A stretch of DNA of 64,000 bases from the NCBI RefSeq assembly GCF_040958095.1, contig NC_091156.1:21466199-21530198 (forward strand), in the 5' to 3' direction. Positions 34,133 to 46,200 of the stretch are shown one piece after another. The notes beneath the pieces were generated by a model. That model was not told the DNA's origin. It saw only the letters and a program-made list of their open reading frames with translations, and did not search any database. The stretch is from Procambarus clarkii. Its lineage: Eukaryota > Arthropoda > Malacostraca > Decapoda > Cambaridae. The position numbers and the translations under genes were made by a program. How positions within the stretch are numbered: the stretch's first letter is position 1; each line of letters starts with the position of its first letter.

Positions 34133-34226
34133 CAGAGCCTAGTAGCCTCAGGAATCTGTTCACCGGTTGAGAGGCGGGACCAAAGAGCCAAAGCTCAACC
34201 CCCGCAAGCACAAATAGGCGAGTACA
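34133..34226 (+). mobile_element. LINE 3' UTR end fragment
   Basis: AGCCTAGTAGCCTCAGGAAT, GTTGAGAGGCGGGACCAAAG and CAACCCCCGCAAGCACAA match the last 90 bp of the LINE at 22.4-23.3 kb. No coding part remains. Confidence 0.8.
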
Positions 34227-34280
34227 TACCGTACCATAACGATGTGCCAGTACCCCTCCTCCACTCTCCAGATGCACACT

Positions 34281-34560
34281 CGGGGTCTCGTAGCCTGGTG
34301 GATAGCGCGCAGGACTCATAATTCTGTGGCGCGGGTCCGATTCCCGCACGAGGCGGAAACAAATGGGCAAAGTTTCTTTCACCCTGAATGCCCCTGTTAC
34401 CTAGCAGTAAACAGGTACCTGGGAGTTAGTCAGCTGTCACGGGCTGCTTCCTGAGGTGTGTGTGTGTGGGTGGTATGAAAAAAAAGTAGTTAGTAAACAG
34501 TTGATTGACAGTTGAGAGGCGGGCCGAAAGAGTAAAGCTCAACCCCCGCAAACACAACTA
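34281..34560 (+). mobile_element. tRNA-derived SINE with LINE-like 3' tail, copy 2
   Basis: The 70-nt head 34285-34354 has ends GTCTCGT/ACGAGGC, anticodon-type loop CTCATAA (CTCTTAA in the 30.2-kb copy) and a mutated B box GGTCCGATTCC. Body and tail match the 30.2-kb copy. The tail GTTGAGAGGCGGGCCGAAAG is shared with the LINE family. Confidence 0.88.
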
Positions 34561-34670
34561 GGTGGTTACCTTGAGGTGCTTCCGGGGCTTAGCGTCCCCG
34601 CGGCCCGGTCGTCGACCAGGCCTCCTAAACACACACAACACGACTTGGTGAACACAACTAGGTGAATACA
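34561..34670 (+). mobile_element. partial dispersed repeat next to the SINE
   Basis: GGTTACCTTGAGGTGCTTCC to GTCGACCAGGCCTCCT repeats the first half of the element at 29190. It is followed by a short SINE-tail-like stretch (GGTGAACACAACTAGGTGAA). Confidence 0.65.
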
Positions 34671-35451
34671 CTGGCAGAGGGGTTTCAGCAACATGCTGAC
34701 AAGGGTCTCAAACAATCACATTTAAGGGCAGGTAGCACCCTGGCAGACTCTAGCCGCTCGCTAGCAGCACTTCTCAACAGACGCACCACTGTCGTCGCGT
34801 AACTCTTCCTGGCCAATCCCAGGTACGTCGGCCCATCCAACGTCGCATAAACCAACAGCTAACACACTGCTATATCCGATGGTGGCCACTTTATCCTCTC
34901 ACAGAACCCAGTCAAGAGTTCTTGGACTGCCCGAGGTGAACTGCCTTCCTCAGTACAATCGCCTGCTTACGTCACCTCTGTGAACATAAAACGTCATTAA
35001 CTAGACAGACAGTACACTGGGTGACCCTAGGATAACACCGGGGAATTGACATTGTAAATTGTAGCCACAATCTAGATGGCGTTGATCTCGATACGCCACC
35101 CACCAGAGGTCAACATCATCTAACTCCTCTTCTAACTGAGGCAGGAAACCGGAGCCTTTCACCGATACCACGCCTGCAACCACCAACAGATGGCGTTGTC
35201 TGCATAGCACCCAATACCGGGGAGTTGGAGTGCAGACTCATAGATGGCGCTCACATCGCCACTCCACACTCCCGTGACAGAGTCCATACCATAATACCCG
35301 CCAAAAATTTTGTTAAAGGGAAAATATCCGACAAATCATTATATCTTATTACAGTTCATTTAATTATCTAATAATAATAGTAAAACTATTTGCTGGAAAT
35401 TTCCCACGAAGGGAGATATAAAGATAATTTATGAGGGTCACTATGCTAAGG
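34671..35451. other. no gene; three AGATGGCG motifs
   Basis: Unique-looking sequence. AGATGGCG occurs at 35074, 35188 and 35242 on the plus strand, the last as AGATGGCGC. Confidence 0.5.
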
Positions 35452-35550
35452 ATCCCACGTACAGTGAACGTGACTCACTATCCCACGTATAGTGAACGTG
35501 ACTCACAATCCCACGTATAATGAACATGACTCACTATCCCGCGTATAGTG
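35452..35550 (+). repeat. 30-bp tandem repeat, about 3.3 copies
   Basis: TCCCACGTATAGTGAACGTG followed by ACTCACTA, with CAGTG and CATG variants. Confidence 0.88.
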
Positions 35551-35782
35551 AGGCACACATACGTCGCCAGCTCATGTCACCATTCTTCACTCTCGTTTCT
35601 ATATTCTATTCTGCTTTGATGGTGACAATGACCTAATAAATGTGGATTTACTGTGATGGTGATTGTCAGCATTACAATCATGTGTTTGTGATGGATAGTT
35701 CTGGCGCGCCACTTAGAGGGCGGGTGATGGATGACCCCCCTGTAGTGTACTCATCCAACACCCGTGTGATGGGTGACAGTAC

Positions 35783-36071
<289 letters not shown>

Positions 36072-36098
36072 AGTAAAGGTTCCCAAAAGTAACGGGGA

Positions 36099-37272
36099 AC
36101 ATTGTTATACTCACCTAGTTGTTCTTGTGGGGGTTGAGCTTTGGCTCTTTGGTCCCGCCTCTCAACTGTCAATCAACTGGTGTACAGATTCCTGAGCCTA
36201 CTGGGCTCTATCATATCTACACTTGAAACTGTGTATGGAGTCAGCCTCCACCACATCACTGCCTAATGCATTCCACCTGTTAACTACTTTGATACTGAAA
36301 AAGTTCTTTCTAACGTCCCTGTGGCTCATGTAGGTACTCAGTTTCCACCTGTGTCCCCTTGTTCGCGTACCACCCGTGTTAAACAGTTTATCCTTATCTA
36401 CCTTGTTAATTCCGCGGAGAATTTTGTAGGTAGTGATCATGTCTCCCCTTACTCTTTTGTCTTCCAGCGACGTGAGGGTCATTTCACGCAGCCTTTCCTC
36501 GTAACTCATGCCTCTTAGTTCTGGGACTAGCATAGTGGCATACCTCTAAACTTTTTCCAGCTTCGTCTTGTGCTTGACAAGGTACGGGGTCCATGCTGGG
36601 GCCACATACTCCAGGATTGGTCTTACATATGTGGTATACAAAATTCTGAATGATTCCTTACACAGGTTCCTGAAGGCTGTTCTGATGTTAGCCATCCTCG
36701 CATGCGCCGCCGATGTTATTCTTTTTATGTGGGCTTCAGGAGACAGGTTTGGTGTGATATCAACCCCTAGATCTTTCTCTCTCCGCCTTAATCCTCCTCA
36801 TAATCTTTGCATCATCAGCAAACAATGAGAGGAACGATTCTATTCCCTCTGGGAGATCATTTACATATCTCAGAAACAGTATAGGTCCAATGATTAAACC
36901 CTGCGGGACTCCACTGGTGACGCCTCGCCACTCACAGTGACTCGCTGTCTTCTGTTACTTAGGTACTCCCTTATCCTTCTTTTTCATTCGGATCTCCCAG
37001 AGGGTATAGAATCGTTCCTCTCATTGTTTGCTGATGATGCAAAGATTATGAGGAGGATTAAGACGGAGAGAGAAAGATCTAGGAGTTGATATCACACCAA
37101 ACCTGTCTCCTGAAGCCCACATAAAAAAAATAACATCGGCGGCGCATGCGAGGCTGACTAACATCAGAACTGTCTTCAGGAACCTGTGTAAGGAATCATT
37201 CAGAATCATTCCCTTTCATTCCTGCCTTTATCTCCAGCTTTTGCTCTAGTCTCTTGTGTGGCACTGTGTCCA
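36099..37272 (-). pseudogene. LINE reverse transcriptase with inverted internal duplication
   Basis: Minus-strand order from 37272: LDTVPHKRLEQKLEIKAGMK, then an inverted block (36991-37206), then [48 protein letters not shown] with an intact FADD box, then a deletion of about 50 residues so that EREKDLG follows directly. After this come ITPNLSPEAHIK, VRPILEYVAPAWTPY, a stop replacing Gln just before RYATMLVPELRGM, KRVRGDMITTYKILRG, RKNFFSIKVVNRWNALGSDV and SFKCRYDRAQ. There is a frameshift just before SGVPQG. The 3' UTR ends near 36099 with the shared GAGGCGGGACCAAAGAGCC tail. Same family as 22.4 kb. Confidence 0.88.
36643..37206. repeat. inverted repeat, two 216-bp arms, within a LINE
   Basis: 36643-36858 is the near-exact reverse complement of 36991-37206, with a 132-bp spacer. 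Both arms carry the same internal deletion (MRRIKTE joined to EREKDL), so the inverted arm was copied from this deleted element and not from an intact one. Confidence 0.88.
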
Positions 37273-37428
37273 AGTTGTGTGTGGCTGACGGGGGACACTA
37301 CTGTGTGTGGCTGACGGGGAACACTATTGTGTCTGGGTGACGGGGAACACTATTGTGTCTGGCTGACGGGGAACACTATTGTGTCTGACTGACGGGGAAC
37401 ACTATTGTGTGTGGCTGACGGGGGAAGA
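37273..37428 (+). repeat. 26-bp tandem repeat, about 6 copies
   Basis: GGCTGACGGGGAACACTATT followed by GTGTCT or GTGTGT. It starts at the 5' break of the LINE. Confidence 0.92.
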
Positions 37429-37832
37429 CAGTGTGGAGGTTGACAGGTCGGGCCGCAGCGCTGGGGACGCTGCCGGCTGGAGGAGCGCCCTGGGAAACCT
37501 GTCGTATTTAGGAAAGTCTTCCCTGGGAAATGCTCGACAGGTGACGGTGGTGATGTATTCCGCTTCTCTCATCAACATTTGAAGCATTTCCCCCCTGAGG
37601 GTCGACCACCGAGGGTGACTCAGGGCATAAGAAATGCATAGTTTAAGTTGGGTTGTGTCCCTTTGTGGAGCAGAGGACGAGGGGAAGGAATATTTAGGTC
37701 TCCCCTGGCCAACTACTCTCCTCTCCCTGGGTACATGATACTTTCTATGGATACGTGCCACAAAATATGAATATAGGAATACAGGAAACAGCAGAAGGCC
37801 TGTTGGCGCATACGAGGCAGCTCCTATTTATA
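37429..37832. other. no gene; decapod-type dispersed repeat at its end
   Basis: From about 37765 the sequence GGAATACAGGAAACAGCAGA, GGCGCATACGAGGCAGCTCC resembles a dispersed repeat I recall from decapods. The rest is unrecognised. Confidence 0.5.
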
Positions 37833-38030
37833 CCCACCCCCAACTCTTTCATATGTATATGTCTGATGTATGCTTGAAATAGTGCAGGGGTCCACACCCC
37901 CGAGGCCATGGTGATGGGTAGTAGGTCAGGGGCTGGGGTCCATGACCCCAGCCCTGGTGACAGCCCTGGTGTGGACCCCTGAACTGTTTCAAGCTTACGT
38001 CAGACATATATATGAAGGAGTTGGGGGGGG
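37833..38030. repeat. inverted pair of a dispersed repeat, about 60-bp arms
   Basis: Left arm 37838-37898 (CCCCAACTCTTTCATATG to GGGGTCCACACC) is the reverse complement, with about 10 mismatches or gaps, of 37969-38026. Inside lies a smaller palindrome GGCTGGGGTC/GACCCCAGCC. TTATA occurs directly outside both ends (37828-37832 and 38031-38035). The left arm continues a dispersed repeat, so this may be two copies head to head and not one element. Confidence 0.7.
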
Positions 38031-38036
38031 TTATAA

Positions 38037-41000
38037 CAAGACACTCGACACCTGACACACGACACTCAACACCTGACACAAGACACTCAACACCTGACAC
38101 AAGACACTCAACACCTGACACAAGACACTCAACACCTGACACAAGACACTCAACACCTGACACAAGACACTCAACACCTGACACAAGACACTCAACACCT
38201 GACACAAGACACTCAACACCTGACACAAGACACTCAACACCTGACACTCGACACTTGACACCTGACACAAGACACTCAACACCTGACACAAGACACTCAA
38301 CACCTGACACAAGACACTCAACACCTGACACTCGACACTTGACACCTGACACAAGACACTCAACACCTGACACAAGACACTCAACACCTGACACACGACA
38401 CTCAACACCTGACACAAGACACTCGACACCTGACACAAGACACTCAACACCTGACACAAGACACTCGACACCTGACACAAGACACTCAACACCTGACACA
38501 AGACACTCAACACCTGACACAAGACACTCGACACCTGACACAAGACACTCAACACCTGACACAAGACACTCAACACCTGACACAAGACACTCAACACCTG
38601 ACACAAGACACTCGACACCTGACACAAGACACTCGACATCTGACACAAGACACTCAACACCTGACACAAGACACTCAACACCTGACACAAGACACTCAAC
38701 ACCTGACACAAGACACTCGACACCTGACACACGACACTCGACATTTGACACAAGACACTCAACACCTGACACAAGACACTCAACACCTGACACAAGACAC
38801 TCAACACCTGACACAAGACACTCGACACCTGACACACGACACTCGACATCTGACACAAGACACTCAACACCTGACACAAGACACTCAACACCTGACACAA
38901 GACACTCAACACCTGACACAAGACACTCGACACCTGACACACGCCACTCGACATCTGACACAAGACACTCAACACCTGACACAAGACACTCAACACCTGA
39001 CACACGACACTCAACACCTGACACGACACTCAACACCTGACACACGACACTCGACACCTGACACAATACACTCAACACCTGACACACGACACTCAACACC
39101 TGACACAAGACACTCAACACCTGACACAAGACACTCAACACCTGACACTCGACACTTGACACCTGACACAAGACACTCAACACCTGACACAAGACACTCA
39201 ACACCTGACACACGACACTCAACACCTGACACAAGACACTCGACACCTGACACAAGACACTCAACACCTGACACAAGACACTCGACACCTGACACAAGAC
39301 ACTCAACACCTGACACAAGACACTCAACACCTGACACAAGACACTCGACACCTGACACAAGACACTCAACACCTGACACAAGACACTCAACACCTGACAC
39401 AAGACACTCAACACCTGACACAAGACACTCGACACCTGACACAAGACACTCGACATCTGACACAAGACACTCAACACCTGACACAAGACACTCAACACCT
39501 GACACAAGACACTCAACACCTGACACAAGACACTCGACACCTGACACACGACACTCGACATTTGACACAAGACACTCAACACCTGACACAAGACACTCAA
39601 CACCTGACACAAGACACTCAACACCTGACACAAGACACTCGACACCTGACACACGACACTCGACATCTGACACAAGACACTCAACACCTGACACAAGACA
39701 CTCAACACCTGACACAAGACACTCAACACCTGACACAAGACACTCGACACCTGACACACGCCACTCGACATCTGACACAAGACACTCAACACCTGACACA
39801 AGACACTCAACACCTGACACACGACACTCAACACCTGACACGACACTCAACACCTGACACACGACACTCGACACCTGACACAATACACTCAACACCTGAC
39901 ACACGACACTCAACACCTGACACAAGACACTCAACACCTGACACACGACACTCGACACCTGAAACACGACACTCAACACCTGACACGACACTCAACACCT
40001 GACACACGACACTCGACACCTGACACAATACACTCAACACCTGACACACGACACTCAACACCTGACACAAGACACTCAACACCTGACACAAGACACTCAA
40101 CACCTGACACAAGACACTCATCACCTGACACACGACACTCAACACCTGATACAAGACACTCAACACTTGACACACGACACTCAACACCTGACACAAGACA
40201 CTCAACACCTGACACACGACACTCAACACTCAACACCTGACACAAGACACTCAACACCTGACACAAGACACTCAACACCTGACAAAAGACACTCATCACC
40301 TGACACACGACACTCAACACCTGATACAAGACACTCAACACCTGACACACGACACTCAACACCTGACACAAGACACTCAACACCTGACACACGACACTCA
40401 ACACCTGACACAAGACACTCAACACCTGACACAAGACACTCAACACCTGACACACGACACTCGACACCTGACACAAGACACTCAACACCTGACACACGAC
40501 ACTCAACACCTGACACAAGACACTCAACACCTGACACACGACACTCAACACCTGACACAAGACACTCAACACCTGACACAAGACACTCAACACCTGACAC
40601 AAGACACAAGACACTCAACACCTGACACAAGACACTCAACACCTGACACAAGACACTCAACACCTGACACAAGACACTCAACACCTGACACAAGACACTC
40701 AACACCTGACACAAGACACTCAACACCTGACACACGACACTCAACACCTGACACAAGACACTCAACACTTGACACAAGACACACGACACTCAAAACCTGA
40801 CACAAGACACAAGACACTCAACACCTGACACAAGACACTCAACACCTGACACAAGACACTCAACACCTGACACACGACACTCAACACCTGACACAAGACA
40901 CTCAACACCTGACACAAGACACTCAACACCTGACACAAGACACTCAACACCTGACACAAGACACTCAACACCTGACACAAGACACTCAACACCTGACACA

Positions 41001-41280
41001 AGACACTCAACACCTGACACAAGACACTCAACACCTGACACAAGAAACTTAACACCTGACACTCAACACCCGACACAAGACACTCAACACCTGACACAAG
41101 ACAATCAACACCTGACACAAGACACTCAACACCTGACACAAGACACTCAACACCTGACACAAGACACTCAACACCTGACACAAGACACTCAACACCTGAC
41201 ACAAGACACACGACACTCAACACCTGACACAAGACACAAGACACTCAACACCTGACACAAGACACTCAACACCTGACACA
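38037..41280 (+). repeat. 21-bp minisatellite, part 1, about 155 copies
   Basis: Core ACTCAACACCTGACACAAG with AC or GAC endings. Variants are ACTCGACACC, CACACGAC, GACATCTG and CTCATCACC. A marker ACGCCACTCG at 38941 recurs at 39758 (offset 817 bp), and the surrounding order of variants is the same. The frames STPDTRH (plus) and VSGVECL/CQVLSVL (minus) are open only because 21 is a multiple of three. Confidence 0.97.
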
Positions 41281-41483
41281 ACCCTGGAAACACAAACCGT
41301 AACTGTCTCCATTTTCCGCTTGTTACAACTTGTAATAAAGTTGTTACATCTTGGCTTAACGTGTTTACGACGTATTAGAACGTTGTTACAACTGGCTATA
41401 TTGGTTGTTATAACTGGTTAGGAGGTGTTAAAACTTGTTGGAACGTTGTACCAACGTCGTAGTTTCGGTGTGTGTTTGGCGGG
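41281..41483. other. 203-bp non-repeat island inside the 21-bp array
   Basis: Unrelated to the array. It contains degenerate copies of GTTGTTACAACTGG (near 41393, 41414) and GTTACAACTTG. No coding potential seen. The array resumes cleanly on the other side in the same orientation. Confidence 0.85.
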
Positions 41484-43248
41484 AAGACACTCAACACCTG
41501 ACACAAGACACTCAACACCTGACACAAGACACTCAACACCTGACACAAGACACTCAACACCTGACACACGACACTCGACACCTGAAACACGACACTCAAC
41601 ACCTGACACGACACTCAACACCTGACACACGACACTCGACACCTGACACAATACACTCAACACCTGACACACGACACTCAACACCTGACACAAGACACTC
41701 AACACCTGACACAAGACACTCAACACCTGACACAAGACACTCATCACCTGACACACGACACTCAACACCTGATACAAGACACTCAACACCTGACACACGA
41801 CACTCAACACCTGACACAAGACAATCAACACCTGACACACGACACTCAACACCTGACACAAGACACTCAACACCTGACACAAGACACTCAACACCTGACA
41901 AAAGACACTCATCACCTGACACACGACACTCAACACCTGATACAAGACACTCAACACCTGACACACGACACTCAACACCTGACACAAGACACTCAACACC
42001 TGACACACGACACTCAACACCTGACACAAGACACTCAACACCTGACACAAGACACTCAACACCTGACACACGACACTCGACACCTGACACAAGACACTCA
42101 ACACCTGACACACGACACTCAACACCTGACACAAGACACTCAACACCTGACACACGACACTCAACACCTGACACAAGACACTCAACACCTGACACAAGAC
42201 ACTCAACACCTGACACAAGACACAAGACACTCAACACCTGACACAAGACACTCAACACCTGACACAAGACACTCAACACCTGACACAAGACACTCAACAC
42301 CTGACACAAGACACTCAACACCTGACACAAGACACTCAACACCTGACACAAGACACTCAACACCTGACACAAGACACTCAACACCTGACACACGACACTC
42401 AACACCTGACACAAGACACTCAACACCTGACACAAGACACACGACACTCAAAACCTGACACAAGACACAAGACACTCAACACCTGACACAAGACACTCAA
42501 CACCTGACACAAGACACTCAACACCTGACACACGACACTCAACACCTGACACAAGACACTCAACACCTGACACAAGACACTCAACACCTGACACAAGACA
42601 CTCAACACCTGACACAAGACACTCAACACCTGACACAAGACACTCAACACCTGACACAAGACACTCAACACCTGACACAAGACACTCAACACCTGACACA
42701 AGAAACTCAACACCTGACACTCAACACCCGACACAAGACACTCAACACCCGACACAAGACAATCAACACCTGACACAAGACACTCAACACCTGACACAAG
42801 ACACTCAACACCTGACACAAGACACTCAACACCTGACACAAGACACTCAACACCTGACACAAGACACTCAACACCTGACACAAGACACACGACACTCAAC
42901 ACCTGACACAAGACACAAGACACTCAACACCTGACACAAGACACTCAACACCTGACACAAGACACTCAACACCTGACACAAGACACTCAACACCTGACAC
43001 AAGACACTCAACACCTGACACAAGACACTCAACACGTGACACAAGACACTCAACCCCTGACACAAGACACACGACACTCAACACCTGACACAACACACTC
43101 AACACCTGACACAAGACACTCAACACCTGACACAAGACACTCGACACTCAACACCTGACACAAGACACTCGACACTCAACACCTGACACAAGACACTCGA
43201 CACTCAACACCTGACACAAGACACTCAACACCTGACACAAGACACTCA
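41484..43248 (+). repeat. 21-bp minisatellite, part 2, about 84 copies
   Basis: Same unit and strand as part 1. The marker GAAACACGACACT at 39961 recurs at 41584, and CTCATCACC units at 40127 recur at 41740, so about 1.3 kb of part 1 was duplicated to form part 2 with small indels (offset about 1613-1623 bp). Confidence 0.96.
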
Positions 43249-46200
43249 ACACAACAACACACACAACACAGCAACACACGCAACACAGCAACACACACAA
43301 CACAGCAACACACACAACACAGCAACACACACAACACAGCAACACACACAACACAGCAACACACACAACACAGCAACACATACAACACACACAACACAGC
43401 AACACAGCAACACACACAACACAACAACACACACAATACAGCAACCCACACAACACAGCAACACAGCAACACACACAACACAACAACACACACAACACAG
43501 CAACACACACAACACAGTAACACACAACACAGCAACACACACAACACAGTAACACACACAACACAGCAACACACACAACACTGCAACACACACAACACAG
43601 CAACACACACAACACAGCAACACACACAACACAGCAACACACACAACACAACAACACACACAGCACTGCAACACACACAACACAACAACACACACAGCAC
43701 TGCAACACACACAACACAGCATCACGCACAACACAGCAACACACACAACACAGCAACACACACAACACAGCATCACGCACAACACAGCAACACACACAAC
43801 ACAGCAACACACACACACAACACAGCAACACACACAACACAGCAACACACACAACACAGCAACACACACAACACAGCAACACACACAACACAACAACACA
43901 CACAACACTGCAACACACACAACACAGCAACACACACAACACAGCATCACACACAACACTGCAACACACACAACACAACAACACACACAGCACTGCAACA
44001 CACACAACACAGCAACACACACAACACAGCATCACGCACAACACAGCAACACACACAACACAGCAACACACACAACACAACAACACACACAACACTGCAA
44101 CACACACAACACAGCAACACACACAACACAGCAACACACACAACACAGCAACATACACAACACAGCAACACACAACAATACAGCAACACACAACAACACA
44201 GCAACACACACAACACAGCTACACAAGACACAGCATCACAGCAACACACACAACACAGCATCACTCACAACACAGCAACACACACAACACAGCAACACGC
44301 ACAACACAGCAACACGCACAACACAGCATCACACACAACACAGCAACACACACAACACAGCAACACACACAACACAGCAACACACACAACAGAGCATCAC
44401 ACACAACACAGCAACACACACAACACAGCAACACACACAACACAACAACACACACAACACAGCAACACAGCAACACAGCAACACACACAACACAGCAACA
44501 CAGCAACACACACAACACAAAAACACACACAACACTGCAACACACACAACACAGCATCACGCACAACACAGCAACACACACAACACAGCATCACGCACAA
44601 CACAGCAACACACACAACACAGCAACACACACAACACAGCAACACACACAACACTGCAACACACAACACAGCAACACACACAACACAGCAACACACACAA
44701 CACAGCAACACACACAACACAACAACACACACAACACAGCAACACACACAACACAACAACACACACAACACAGCAACACACACAACACAGCAACACACAC
44801 AACACAGCAACACATACAACACAGCAACACACACAACACAGCAACACACACAACACAGCATCACGCACAACACAGCATCAAGCACAACACAGCAACACAC
44901 ACAACACAGCAACACACACAACACAGCAACACACACAACACAACACACACAACACAACACACACAACACAGCAACACACACAACACAACAACACACACAA
45001 CACAACAACACACACAACACAGCAACACACACAACACAGCAACACAACAACACACACAACACAGCAACACACACAACACAGCAACACACACAACACTGCA
45101 ACACACACAACACAGCAACACTCACAACACAGCAACACACACAACATAGCAACACACACAACACAGCAACACACACAACACAACAACACACACAACACAG
45201 CAACACACACGACACAGCAACACACACAACACAGCAACACACACAACATAGCAACACACACAACACAGCAACACACACAACACAACAACACACACAACAC
45301 AACAACACACACAGCACTGCAACACACACAACACAGCAACACACACAACACAGCATCACGCACAACACAGCAACACACACAACACAGCAACACACACAAC
45401 ACAGCAACACACAACACAGCAACACACACAACACAGCAACACACACAACACAGCAACACACACAACACAACAACACACACAACACTGCAACACACACAAC
45501 ACAGCATCACGCACAACACAGCAACACACACAACACAGCATCACGCACAACACAGCAACACACACAACACAGCATCACGCACAACACAGCAACACACACA
45601 ACACAGCAACACACACAACACAGCAACACACACAACACTGCAACACACACAACACAGCAACACACACAACACAGCAACACACACAACACAGCAACACACA
45701 CAACACTGCAACACACACAACACAGCAACACACACAACACAGCAACACATACAACACAGCAACACACACAACACAGCATCACGCACAACACAGCAACACA
45801 CACAACACAGCAACACACACAACCCAGCAACACACACAACACAGCATCACGCACAACACAGCAACACACACAACACAGCAACACACACAACACAGCAACA
45901 CACACAACACAGCATCACGCACAACACAGCAACACACACAACACAGCAACACACACAACATAGCAACACAGCAACACACAGAACACAGCAACACACACAA
46001 AACAGCTACACAAGACACAGCAACACACACAACACAGCATCACACACAACACAGCAACACACACAACACAGCATCACGCACAACACAGCAACACACACAA
46101 TACAGCAACACACACAACACAGCAACACACAACACAGCAACACACACAACACAGCATCACACACAACACAGCAACACACACAACACAGCATCACGCACAA

